Below are positions 1-8,702 of a DNA stretch of 64,000 bases, one piece after another. This DNA comes from RPQJ01 sp963762315 (GTDB lineage: Bacteria > Pseudomonadota > Gammaproteobacteria > Steroidobacterales > Steroidobacteraceae). The notes beneath the pieces are model-generated. The model did no database searches, was not told where the DNA came from, and worked only from the letters and a program-made list of their open reading frames with translations. The position numbers were made by a program, and so were the translations under genes. The stretch lies in NCBI GenBank assembly GCA_963762315.1, contig CAVXKO010000007.1, positions 496,001 to 560,000 of the forward strand. The letters run 5' to 3'. Numbering within the stretch: the first letter of the stretch is position 1; the number at the start of each line of letters is the position of its first letter.

Positions 1-42
1 GGAGCGGGGCCTTCTGTTTTCCGGACGAGTCCGACGCCGCTA

Positions 43-2571
43 TCAGAACTCCTGAGAGAACTTGATGCCGACCATGGTCGGCCTGACGCGCACGCCATAA
101 GGCTGATAGCCGCAGAAGCTGGTCGCGCACTGCGCAGTGATGCCGAGCGGTGCGTCCTCATTCAGGGCGTTCTGGATGAAGAGTTCGATCGAGTACGAGT
201 CCCTCTGCAGGCCGGCGCTCAGGTCGACGATCGTGCTCGACGGGATATCGCCCGTGATCTTGTTGTCGGCCACGTTCAGGTCGCCCGCGCGGCTGGCTGA
301 ATAGGCAAGCGCGCCCTGCAGGTTCGCTTCGAAGCTTCCCAGCGGGAAGGTGTAGCGTCCAACCAGATTTCCCTTGAAATCGGGTGTCACTGGCAATGCG
401 GTGCCCTTGGGCGCCCAGGGCGAACCGTCGGAATTGCATCCCGGACAGTAATCGTCCTTCAACTCGGAGTCGTAGTACGCCAGCGCCCCCGACAGACGGA
501 AGCTGTCCGTGACGTTCCAGAGCAGCTGGAGTTCCGTTCCGATGACGTCCGCGGTGGGGCCGTTGGCCACCTGCGTGATGCCGTTGCCGCCCTGGAAGCT
601 CACCTGGAACTTGTCCCATTGCTCGTAGAATACGGCGCCGTTGAACTGCAGGCTATTGTCCAACCACTGGCTCTTCCAGCCGAGTTCCCAGTTGGTCAGG
701 AAGTCCGACACGTAGTCGCCGGCAAACGGATTGCGATTGATGCCACCGGGCCGGTAACCCTCCGACCACGTTGCGTAGAACATGTATTCGTCGGCGGGTT
801 TCCAGGTCAGGTTTACCCGCCCGACGTGATCGCTTTCGCTGATGCCCTTGTCGACGTTCAGGCAAGGCGCGTCCTTGTACTGGACCTGCGAGGGGCAGCG
901 CCACTCACCATTGCGTGACCAGCCTGTGCCGTCCGGCGAATAGGCGCCCGAGCCGCCATTGGCCGGGTCGCCGGGCTCGTTCACGTCGCTGGGCCTCGAG
1001 CCGGGCGGGCGCGCCGGGTTGAAGCCCAGGCCGTAACCGAAGAAGCCCTTGACGGTGACCTCAGGTTCGAAATACCGCAGGCCCAGCGTCATCTCGAGCG
1101 TGTCGGTGATGTCGAAACTGAGGCTGCCGAAGATGGCCTGGTCCGTGTCCACCCGGTCCATGTTGTTGAGGTACACGGTGTTCGGGTACTGGCGGCCGTT
1201 CGGTTCGTCCTGGTTCAGCAACCGAACGTTGCCGAGACCATTGACGCTGAAATGCTGCTCGAAATCGTGCTTTTGTTCCTGCCAGAACAAACCGATCAGG
1301 CCGCGCACGCGCTTGTCCTGCGGGGAGCTGATCCGCAGTTCGTGGCTCTGCTTGCTGTAGCCGTCGTCGTTGGTGAAGTAGGCCGACGGCGAAATCGTGT
1401 CGCCGTTGTTGTCGACGAACATCGGGCCGAACGACGTGTAGTAGCTGTCGTACGCAAACGCGTAGTCGGAGTAGTCGAACGAGCCATCGACCTGGCGATC
1501 GAGATAGTTGCCCGAGTAAACGAGGTCGAAGTTGCCGATCTTTCCTTCGACGGTCAGCCCGATCTGGTACCAATCGTCCTGCGTGTATTCCTTCGAGAAA
1601 TGGGCGACGCTGAACTTGCCCGACGGGCTGACATCGCCGGGAACGCGTACCCCACCGGGCAGAAGCACACCATTGTTGAGATCGTCGCCCCAGGACCCTT
1701 TGCCTTCCTGGTGCTGGATCTGGAAGGCCGGTGTCACGGTCCAGTTGTCATTGAGATCGACTTTCAGTGCCGCGCGGCCGCCGACCGTATCGAGGGTGTT
1801 GTAGTTGTTCTTCGCATACTTGTCGTTGTTGATGGTGATGTCATCGGTGGGATCGTCCGGGGTCGCCCTGTTGAAGGTGCGTGTGGACTTCTGGTTGTCG
1901 ATCCAGCCCCCGTCGGAACGCAACCAGCCAACGAGCCGAATGGCCGCTATGTCGGTGATGGGCACGTTGACGTAGCCCTCGGCCACGTAACCGGCGTCGC
2001 CGCCGTCGACATAATTGCCCTCGAGGGAATAGCCCGCCGAAAACTTCGAAGCATCCGGCTTGTTGGTGATGATTCGAATCGTTCCCGCCTGTGAGCTTGC
2101 GCCGTAGAGCGTGCCCTGCGGGCCTGCCAGCGCTTCCACACGTTCGATGTCGTACATGTGGATGTCCAGGTTGCCCTGGATGGTGGTAATCGGCTGTTCG
2201 TCGAGGTACATGCCGACGCTGGGCTGCGACGTGGTCGCCTGGCCGTCGCCGCCGGTCGCGATGCCGCGCATGTACACGGCCGCGAAGCCGGAACCGGCAC
2301 CGATGGACGGCTGCGTCGCCACCGTCGGCAGCATCTGCACGTAGTCGTTGAAATTCCTGACGTTCAGCTCCCTGAGCGTCTCGTTGCCGAGCGCCTGGAT
2401 GCTGATTGGAACGTCCTGCAGGTTTTCAGACTTCTTCTGCGCAGTGACGATGATCTCTTCGAGCCCTGTCCGCTCCTGCGCCATCAGGGCAGGGCAGGCC
2501 AACAGGATCGCTGCGGCAATCGGCGTGCGTGGCGCACGGCGCGGGACACTCTTGATTCTGGAAACTGGCAT
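43..2571 (-). CDS. TonB-dependent outer-membrane receptor (locus 1)
   Basis: An 842-residue outer-membrane receptor that would import a scarce ligand using TonB/ExbBD energy. It has a basic signal peptide ending near ALMAQERTG, a TonB-box/plug start (LEEIIVTAQKK), plug core QDVPISIQAL, and an aromatic C-terminus (KFSQEF) as barrel proteins usually have. I chose the ATG at 2571 because a GGGGAGG Shine-Dalgarno lies 6-7 bases upstream; a TTG 15 bases earlier would fall inside that site. The plug wording is that of the large, substrate-diverse receptors of sphingomonad and Steroidobacter-type bacteria, not of a siderophore receptor with a known ligand. It lies 128 bases downstream of a TPR-sulfotransferase gene on the same strand, so the two are probably co-transcribed. 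The ligand is unknown. Confidence 0.93.
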   Translation of the reverse strand: MPVSRIKSVPRRAPRTPIAAAILLACPALMAQERTGLEEIIVTAQKKSENLQDVPISIQALGNETLRELNVRNFNDYVQMLPTVATQPSIGAGSGFAAVYMRGIATGGDGQATTSQPSVGMYLDEQPITTIQGNLDIHMYDIERVEALAGPQGTLYGASSQAGTIRIITNKPDASKFSAGYSLEGNYVDGGDAGYVAEGYVNVPITDIAAIRLVGWLRSDGGWIDNQKSTRTFNRATPDDPTDDITINNDKYAKNNYNTLDTVGGRAALKVDLNDNWTVTPAFQIQHQEGKGSWGDDLNNGVLLPGGVRVPGDVSPSGKFSVAHFSKEYTQDDWYQIGLTVEGKIGNFDLVYSGNYLDRQVDGSFDYSDYAFAYDSYYTSFGPMFVDNNGDTISPSAYFTNDDGYSKQSHELRISSPQDKRVRGLIGLFWQEQKHDFEQHFSVNGLGNVRLLNQDEPNGRQYPNTVYLNNMDRVDTDQAIFGSLSFDITDTLEMTLGLRYFEPEVTVKGFFGYGLGFNPARPPGSRPSDVNEPGDPANGGSGAYSPDGTGWSRNGEWRCPSQVQYKDAPCLNVDKGISESDHVGRVNLTWKPADEYMFYATWSEGYRPGGINRNPFAGDYVSDFLTNWELGWKSQWLDNSLQFNGAVFYEQWDKFQVSFQGGNGITQVANGPTADVIGTELQLLWNVTDSFRLSGALAYYDSELKDDYCPGCNSDGSPWAPKGTALPVTPDFKGNLVGRYTFPLGSFEANLQGALAYSASRAGDLNVADNKITGDIPSSTIVDLSAGLQRDSYSIELFIQNALNEDAPLGITAQCATSFCGYQPYGVRVRPTMVGIKFSQEF

Positions 2572-2699
2572 CACGATCCTCCCCAAGTCTTGTGCTGTTC
2601 AGCCTACAACGTGAATGGCTATGTTGCCAAACGGATCTTCTTCCTGTGGCGATGCCGCAACATCTATGGCGGCGGGCGACCCCTCACCGGCTCTGGCCG

Positions 2700-4718
2700 C
2701 TAGAACTGCGGAACAGCAGGGTAGCTGTCCAACACCGCTCCCAACGTCTCCTTCAGGGGCCCGAGCCATGGCTCGTAATGCCGCCATTGGTCCACCCCTT
2801 CTCGATAGATCGGCCGACGGACCTGCTCGGCACTGGCCGTGCGGACGGGCCGCTGGTTCTCGAAAAACCGCAGGCAGCCGGCTTCGAACGGCAGTCCGCA
2901 GTACTCGAGCAGCCGGCGCACCACCGCCTCGGTGTCCTCGACCGTGTGCTCGTAAATGACCCGGTGGACCCGCCCCGGCAGCACCCGGTCGAAGTGCGCC
3001 ATCAGTTCCACGTAGTCGCGATAGAACCGGCCCATGTCCGCCAGACCGTAGCTGAAGTTCTGGCCTCGCGCATAGTGCTGCTTGAAATTCGAGAAGCAGC
3101 AGCCCAGGGGATGCCGGCGCGCGTCGATGATCTTTGCGTTCGGCAGCACCACCTGAATCATCCCGACGTGCAGGAAGTTGTTCGGCATCTTGTCGATGAA
3201 GAAAGGCCGATCCGTCTTGCGGTACTTGCGCGTGCGCTCGATGTATCGCTCACCGAGCTCTCGCAGCTCCGGTGCGCTCTTCGACGCGAGCGTATCGGCG
3301 TACGCAACGATCTCGTGTGACCCGCCTTGCGTCCGCAGGTCTTTCGCCATGGCGATCATTTCCGGCAGCTCGGTGGTTCCCTCCACGGCCGAATGGCTGG
3401 ACAGGATCTGCTCGAGCAACGTCGAACCGGCGCGCGGCATGCCGACGATGAAGATCGGATCGGCCGCATCGCAACCGGAACCCGCGCGCTCGCTGAAGAA
3501 CTGCGGCGTGAAGGTTCGTTTCAGCCGCTTGACGCGCTGCGTGTTGGCGTCGGCGTCGTAGTGGTTGCCGGCGCGATGCAACGCGTTGGCCTGGGCGTAA
3601 TGTCCGAACGATTGCGTGAAATCCTCGCTGTCTTCGAACGCCTTCCCGAGCGCGAAATGGAAATGCACGCGACTCGCGTCGTCGAGCCCGTCGCGGGCCA
3701 GTGCCGCCTGCATGGCCGACATGTCGTCTGCGGTGAAGTGGAAGGTCTTCAGGTTGGCGAGACTCCAGTAGGCCTCGCCCAAGGCTGGGTCGAGTGCGAT
3801 GCCACGGCGATACGCCGCGACGCTTTGTTCGTTGCGGCCCTCGGTCTTGAGGATGTGCCCGTAGCTCATCCATATCCTGGCATTGCCGGGGTACTCGGCC
3901 AGCAACTGCGTGTACGTTTGGATCGAGCGTTCGTATTCGCCGATTCGGCTGAGGATCACCGCCAGCAGATTGCGATAGCTCGGGCTGCGCGGGTTGGCCG
4001 CGAGCAGGCGTTCGACCTCCACCATTGCGCCAGCCGGGTCGTTGCGCCGATGCAGCAGCACCGCATAGTTGTAGCGCGCCGGTGCGAAGCTCGGCGCCAG
4101 TTCGAGACAGCGCTCCAGCAGATGCTCCGCATCTTCATCGCGTCCGCAACGCATGGCCACCTCGGCCAGCATGCGTATTGCGGGCACGTCGGTCGGCGCC
4201 TGCTTCAGATACGACTTGAGCAGCCGCTCGGCCGTTGGAATGTCATTCGCCAGCATCGCTGCCGCCGACTGCTGCAACACCGGCTCTTGCGCCGAGCACT
4301 GGATGTGGCGCGCGTACGCCGCGTCGCCGCCTTGCGAATCACCGGTGGCCAGCAAGTGATCGGCGAGCACCCGCCAGGCCCGGGGATGCCGGGGCCACAA
4401 TTCGACCGTCTTGCGCAGCGCGCGGATGGCCGCGTCGCCCCGGTCGGCGGCCCCAAGCGCGAGGCCGTACTCGAAGTGGGCTGCGGCCCAGTTGGGTTGC
4501 GCCCGCACCAGCGGCTCGAGCACCTCGAGCGCGGCGGAAGGATTTCCGGCGCGGCAATGTGCGGCCCCCAGCAATAGCAGTGCGGGAGGGTGATTCGGCA
4601 CAGCTTTCAGGATCTCGAGGGCCTGCTCGGCGGCGAGCGCCGGGGCGGCCTCCAGCAGGCGCGAGGCGTTCTGCATGGCAATGCTCAACGTGCCCGTTGG
4701 CGCGGTTGCCTCCGTCAT
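2700..4718 (-). CDS. TPR-repeat sulfotransferase (locus 1)
   Basis: A 672-residue two-domain protein. Roughly residues 15-330 are tetratricopeptide-like helical repeats (for example ALEVLEPLVRAQPNWAAAHF). The C-terminal half is a PAPS-dependent sulfotransferase of the Sulfotransfer_3 type. The 5'-phosphosulfate loop is GMPRAGSTLLEQ, with its Met near residue 427, and a 3'-phosphate-binding segment reads ARRHPLGCCFSNFKQ. No signal peptide is visible, so it should act in the cytoplasm or at the inner membrane. By family it transfers sulfate from PAPS to a protein, peptide or small acceptor; the acceptor is unknown. It precedes a TonB receptor gene on the same strand. The start at 4718 has no clear Shine-Dalgarno, and the ATG at 4676 is a possible alternative. 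Confidence 0.9.
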   Translation of the reverse strand: MTEATAPTGTLSIAMQNASRLLEAAPALAAEQALEILKAVPNHPPALLLLGAAHCRAGNPSAALEVLEPLVRAQPNWAAAHFEYGLALGAADRGDAAIRALRKTVELWPRHPRAWRVLADHLLATGDSQGGDAAYARHIQCSAQEPVLQQSAAAMLANDIPTAERLLKSYLKQAPTDVPAIRMLAEVAMRCGRDEDAEHLLERCLELAPSFAPARYNYAVLLHRRNDPAGAMVEVERLLAANPRSPSYRNLLAVILSRIGEYERSIQTYTQLLAEYPGNARIWMSYGHILKTEGRNEQSVAAYRRGIALDPALGEAYWSLANLKTFHFTADDMSAMQAALARDGLDDASRVHFHFALGKAFEDSEDFTQSFGHYAQANALHRAGNHYDADANTQRVKRLKRTFTPQFFSERAGSGCDAADPIFIVGMPRAGSTLLEQILSSHSAVEGTTELPEMIAMAKDLRTQGGSHEIVAYADTLASKSAPELRELGERYIERTRKYRKTDRPFFIDKMPNNFLHVGMIQVVLPNAKIIDARRHPLGCCFSNFKQHYARGQNFSYGLADMGRFYRDYVELMAHFDRVLPGRVHRVIYEHTVEDTEAVVRRLLEYCGLPFEAGCLRFFENQRPVRTASAEQVRRPIYREGVDQWRHYEPWLGPLKETLGAVLDSYPAVPQF

Positions 4719-4941
4719 CGCGGCCGATTCGCTGGCGGCGTAAACGCCGATGAGTGCCTACCCATGTTCCGACCGGTCGTCCCTCGTGATGAAGCGGCGA
4801 TTCTACGGGTGACCGACCAGTAGGGACAATCAAAGCCCGGCCGGACCAGCAGCGGACGAGTCCCGTGGGTGTTTCAGCCGTTCGGAGGCCGCGTCTGGGA
4901 CCTTGCGCCAGATCGGTCAGCGGTAGGGCACAATCCGCGTC

Positions 4942-5826
4942 ATGGCTTCCCGCATCACCATCCTCGACGGCGCGATGGGCACCGAGCTGCGGGCCCGCGG
5001 CGCATCGGTGCCCGACTACAAGACTTCCGCCTGGTCCGCGCTGGCGCTGGTGCACGATCCGGACACGGTGCGCCAGGTCCATGCCGATTACATCGCGGCG
5101 GGCGCCGACGTCGTCACGGCCAACAACTACGCGGTGGTGCCGAAGCTGCTTGCTCGCGTCGGCATGGAAGACCGCGTCGAGGAACTCACGCGGCTCGCAT
5201 GCCGGCTGGCCATCGAGGCGCGTGCCGCGAGCGGCCGTCGCGAGGTCCTGGTCGCCGGCTCGCTGCCACCGCTCGATACGACCTATGAGGCGGATCTCGT
5301 CGCGCCGGAGCACGAACTGTACGAAACCTACCTGCGTCTCGCACGCGTGCTCGCCAAGGACGTGGACCTCGTCATGGCGGAAACGCTGACCACGGTGCGG
5401 GAAGCAGTCGCGGCCGCGCGCGCGGCTGCGGACTGCGGGTTGCGGATTCGTGTGTCGTGGAATCTCGGGCTCGACGGGCCGCGGCTGCGCGGCGGCGAGA
5501 CGCTGGAGCAGGCCATCGCGGCGCTCGAGCCGCTGCCGGTCGACGGCTACCAGGTCAACTGCGTGCCGACCGGGCTGGTGCAACCTGCGCTCGAACGCAT
5601 GCGTCGCTGCACGAGCCGGTCGCTCGGCGCCTACGCGAACAGCTGTGAGAAAGCGCCCGACCAGGCCGCCCTCGACGCGTGCCATGCGCAGATCCTGACG
5701 CCTGAGCAGTACGTGGCCGCGAGCGAGCGCTGGGTGGACGCGGGCGCGACCTGGATCGGCGGCTGCTGCGACACGACGCCCGCGTACATCGCGGCCCTGT
5801 CGCGGCGCTGGTCGGCTAACTGCTGA
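4942..5826 (+). CDS. Homocysteine S-methyltransferase family protein
   Basis: A 294-residue cytoplasmic TIM-barrel methyltransferase that would methylate homocysteine to methionine from a methyl donor such as S-methylmethionine, betaine or another onium compound. The N-terminus ILDGAMGTELRARG is the family signature. The three zinc-binding cysteines are present: Cys207 (QVNCVPTG) and Cys275/Cys276 (GGCCDTTP). Its length fits the MmuM/short BHMT class, not the large multidomain MetH. It starts with an ATG that has no strong Shine-Dalgarno, divergent from the TPR-sulfotransferase. Its last 11 bases overlap the convergent FAD oxidoreductase gene. In this neighbourhood it is a plausible methyl sink for the demethylases nearby, but the donor cannot be read from sequence. 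Confidence 0.88.
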   Translation: MASRITILDGAMGTELRARGASVPDYKTSAWSALALVHDPDTVRQVHADYIAAGADVVTANNYAVVPKLLARVGMEDRVEELTRLACRLAIEARAASGRREVLVAGSLPPLDTTYEADLVAPEHELYETYLRLARVLAKDVDLVMAETLTTVREAVAAARAAADCGLRIRVSWNLGLDGPRLRGGETLEQAIAALEPLPVDGYQVNCVPTGLVQPALERMRRCTSRSLGAYANSCEKAPDQAALDACHAQILTPEQYVAASERWVDAGATWIGGCCDTTPAYIAALSRRWSANC

Positions 5827-7030
5827 AGCGAGCCGGCCGATACGGCGCGAGCAGGTCCACTTGCGCGCCATCGAGCAGCTCGAGCGCGGCCAGCTCGCCG
5901 ATCAACGGGCCGAGCGTGACGCCGCTGTGCATGACGACGACGTACACCTGCGGCGCCTGGGACGCGGACCCGACGATCGGATAATCGTCCTGCGGCATCG
6001 GGCGCCAGCACAGCGACACGCTTTCTATCGGCGCGTCGGCCAGGGCGGGCAGGTAGCGCGCCGCCTGTGCCCGCAGGCGCTGGCCGTGCTTGAGCCTGAG
6101 CGCAGGGTCCGGCCAGTCCGAGGGCTGCTGAGCCAGCAACTGGTGCTCGGTGCGCTTCACGGGTGGACCGAAATCGTCGCCGATGATAACGCGTCCATCT
6201 GACTGCTGGTGGAAGTGCGTGTCCTCGGTGGCAAGCACGCCTTGCACCCACTGCGGCTGCGGCGTGGTGCGCACGACGATGCCCGGCGACGGCTTGAGTG
6301 GCACTTTCACGCCGGCCAGTGCCGCGAGCTGTTGCGTGTTCACGCCGCTCGCCAGCACGACGCGTTCGCCCTGGAACTCGCCCTGCGTCGTGCGCAAGAC
6401 CACGCGATCGCGGCCGGCCAGCGTGATGCCCTGCACCTCGCAGGGATGCACGACCCGGGCGCCTGCCGACTGTGCGCGGCGCAGCAGCACGCGCGTGACT
6501 TCGCCCGAATCAGCGGCGCCCTCGTAATCGGACATCGTCGTCACGCGCGCCGGCCCCTGCACCACCCGCGGCTCCCGGCGCGCGAACTCGGCGGCGTCCA
6601 TGCGGCGGATCGGGTAACCCCATGCCTGTTGCTGTCGCGAGAGGCGGTCGAGTTCCTCCGCGCGCTGCTCGTTGGCATACCACTCGAGCGTGCCACCCCA
6701 GCGCACGGGAAGCTCGGCGCCGATCTCGTCGTGCAGGTTGTGGAACGCCTCGACCCCGAGCCGGCTCAGGACGTGATACTCGCGCGGCTGCTTGGTGAAG
6801 TTCGCGTTGATCCAGGCAAAGGACTTGCCGGAGGCGCCCGCGGCCGGCCCCGACTTTTCGAACAGGCTGACCTCGGCACCGCGCCGGGCCAGTTGATATG
6901 CGATCGATGCCCCGAGGATGCCGCCGCCGACGATGAGGATGCGCTCCGCCGGCCGCGCCATTGCGCGCACGCCCGTGATTCCACCGAGCACGAGCCCGGC
7001 GCCCCACTGCAGCAACTGTCGGCGTTTCAT
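5816..7030 (-). CDS. FAD-dependent oxidoreductase (DAO/glycine oxidase-like), exported leader
   Basis: A 404-residue D-amino-acid-oxidase superfamily flavoprotein that would oxidise a C-N bond of an amino acid or N-methyl amine. After a leader of Tat style (KRRQLLQWGAGLVLGG, although the arginine motif is imperfect) comes the dinucleotide fold IVGGGILGASIAYQL and acidic EKSGPAAGASGKS. The C-terminal CWRPMPQDDYPIVG and the HSGVTLGP segment are typical of the family's FAD-contacting end. It is the last gene of a minus-strand run with the HD-domain protein (78 bases upstream) and the class II aldolase. It overlaps the convergent homocysteine methyltransferase by 11 bases. The substrate is unknown; the leader suggests it works outside the cytoplasm. 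Confidence 0.87.
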   Translation of the reverse strand: MKRRQLLQWGAGLVLGGITGVRAMARPAERILIVGGGILGASIAYQLARRGAEVSLFEKSGPAAGASGKSFAWINANFTKQPREYHVLSRLGVEAFHNLHDEIGAELPVRWGGTLEWYANEQRAEELDRLSRQQQAWGYPIRRMDAAEFARREPRVVQGPARVTTMSDYEGAADSGEVTRVLLRRAQSAGARVVHPCEVQGITLAGRDRVVLRTTQGEFQGERVVLASGVNTQQLAALAGVKVPLKPSPGIVVRTTPQPQWVQGVLATEDTHFHQQSDGRVIIGDDFGPPVKRTEHQLLAQQPSDWPDPALRLKHGQRLRAQAARYLPALADAPIESVSLCWRPMPQDDYPIVGSASQAPQVYVVVMHSGVTLGPLIGELAALELLDGAQVDLLAPYRPARFSS

Positions 7031-7108
7031 GTCGAGAGGGAGCGTACGCGGACCGCCCGGGTTTGCAACATGCGTCGCGGTGCAGCGGTGGTCACGCGAC
7101 GTTCGCGC

Positions 7109-7669
7109 CTACGGCTGGCCGGCAGACGGCGGCCGCGCAAAGACGCGTCTCACCATGGGCTCGAAATGCTCGAGCGGCAGCGTGTCGTATGCGGGGTCGA
7201 ACGAAGCCTGGTCCCATCGATGGCAGAAATCGACCGTCGCCTGGTAGTGAAGATGTTCGCGGTAGCGGTCGCGGGCATTGCGATCACCACCCGAGTGATG
7301 AGCGTAGTAGTACGCCTGGAACAGGCCGTGGTGCTTGACGATCCACCACGTCCGCTCGGACACGTACGGGCGCAGGATCGACGCGGCGAACTCGCTGTGG
7401 TTGTACGGCGCGAGCGCGTCGCCCAGGTCGTGCAGGAGCGCGGCAACCACCAGTTCCTCGTCCGCGCCGTCGCGCAAGGCACGCGTTGCCGTCTGCAGCG
7501 CATGCTGCTGGCGACTGATCGCGTAGCCCTCCAGCGTGGCTGCCTGCGCGCGGAAATAGTCGAGCACCCGTTCGGCGGTTGCGCGCGCGTACTCCTGCTC
7601 CAGGCGCCCGAGATATTCGTACTCGTCCTGCGTGCCGTCCTCCATGCGCGTGAAGCGAACGGGCGTCAT
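7109..7669 (-). CDS. HD-domain protein, PhnZ/TmpB-like diiron oxygenase candidate
   Basis: A 186-residue HD-superfamily protein. The metal site is visible: His56 (SRQQHALQTA), His80-Asp81 (ALLHDLGD), His113-His114 (VKHHGLF) and a later YAHHSGGDRNARDRYR segment. The text around the first two motifs, including GADEELVVAALLHD, resembles mixed-valent diiron oxygenases such as PhnZ and TmpB more than ordinary phosphohydrolases. It could therefore be an oxygenase that cleaves a C-P or C-C bond; a phosphohydrolase role remains possible. The start at 7669 was chosen because it begins 5 bases after the upstream aldolase stop; longer reading frames run into the aldolase. The two genes look translationally linked. 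Confidence 0.82.
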   Translation of the reverse strand: MTPVRFTRMEDGTQDEYEYLGRLEQEYARATAERVLDYFRAQAATLEGYAISRQQHALQTATRALRDGADEELVVAALLHDLGDALAPYNHSEFAASILRPYVSERTWWIVKHHGLFQAYYYAHHSGGDRNARDRYREHLHYQATVDFCHRWDQASFDPAYDTLPLEHFEPMVRRVFARPPSAGQP

Positions 7670-7674
7670 GGAGG

Positions 7675-8460
7675 TCAGTCCCTGTAGTCCGGCTCTTCCC
7701 GGTCGAGGATCGCCTTCATCTCCTCGAAGTGATCCCGGCAGGCGTCGACCGGGTACTCGAGCCACTGGCGGCAGGTCAGCGCGGCAATCTCGTCCGTCAC
7801 TTCGTGCAGGGGCTGGCCGGTCGACAGTGCCAGCACCTGCAGTTCGCAGGCACGCTCCAAATAGTAGTTCTCGTCGAATGCCTCGGCCACGCTGCGACCG
7901 ACGACCGTGATGCCGTGGTTGGCCATGAACAGCACGCTCTTGCCGGTGTCGATCGATCCGTCGATGCGCCGCCCTTCTGCGTCGTCGAGCGCCATGCCAC
8001 GGAAGTCGTCGTCATACGCGATGCGGCCGTGGAAGCGCATGGCGTTCTGGTCGATCATCTTCAGCCGATACCCCTTCAGGCACGCGAGGGTCGTGGCGTA
8101 CCGCATGTGCGTGTGCATCACGCAACGCGCCCCGGGGTTACGGGCGTGGATCCTCGAGTGGATGTGCCAGGCGGTCGGGTCCGCTTTTCCCGCGCCCTGC
8201 CCGACGACGTCGCCGGTGCCGTCGGCATCGAGCAGCAGCAGGTCGCTGGCGCGGATGCGCGCCCAGTGTCGGCCCTGCGGGTTCATCAGGAAGCGCTTGC
8301 CGTCGCCCGAGATCGCCAGGCTGATGTGGTTGGCGATGCCCTCGTGCCAGTCGTGGCGCACGGCCATGCGGAACAATGCGGCGAGGTCGGCACGCGCCTG
8401 GCGCTCCACTTCCGCCGTGGGCCCGGGGCCCGCCTGCACTGACCGTAGGGACGTCGCCAT
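7675..8460 (-). CDS. Class II aldolase/adducin family protein
   Basis: A 261-residue zinc-dependent class II aldolase-fold protein. The zinc ligands are HTH in VMHTHMRYA and the third His in FMANHGITVV. The family includes fuculose-phosphate aldolase and ribulose-phosphate epimerase, plus many members of unknown substrate, and this sequence resembles the last group. The ATG at 8460 opens the conserved MATSLRSV segment; upstream in-frame sequence looks non-coding. It is the first gene of a minus-strand run (aldolase, HD protein, FAD oxidoreductase) and is separated by a 242-base divergent promoter region from the MFS, DmdA-like and AcuI run on the plus strand. The substrate is probably a hydroxylated or phosphorylated carbon compound. 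Confidence 0.87.
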   Translation of the reverse strand: MATSLRSVQAGPGPTAEVERQARADLAALFRMAVRHDWHEGIANHISLAISGDGKRFLMNPQGRHWARIRASDLLLLDADGTGDVVGQGAGKADPTAWHIHSRIHARNPGARCVMHTHMRYATTLACLKGYRLKMIDQNAMRFHGRIAYDDDFRGMALDDAEGRRIDGSIDTGKSVLFMANHGITVVGRSVAEAFDENYYLERACELQVLALSTGQPLHEVTDEIAALTCRQWLEYPVDACRDHFEEMKAILDREEPDYRD

Positions 8461-8702
8461 CTCGCGCTCCGAGGTGACAGGGACCGCCCTAACAGTAACC
8501 CATTTCCGCCGCGGCGCAATCACTGCGCCGGCCTGCGAAGTGCGTCCGTGCAGCTGAGGAATCGCCGACGTCGCTGCCGCCCCACAGGAGGCAGTGCGAT
8601 CCGCAGGAAATATCGTTTGTCCCGTCGCCGTCGACTCGCGATACTGCGCCCGATGCAGGACCTCGACGCCTGCCTGCACACCAGGACCATCACCGCACGC
8701 CT

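Noticed and set aside
1..42. A hairpin after TonB receptor 1 (CGGAC and GTCCG)
   Set aside because: The loop would be only two bases and no T-run follows on the minus strand, so it is not a convincing terminator.
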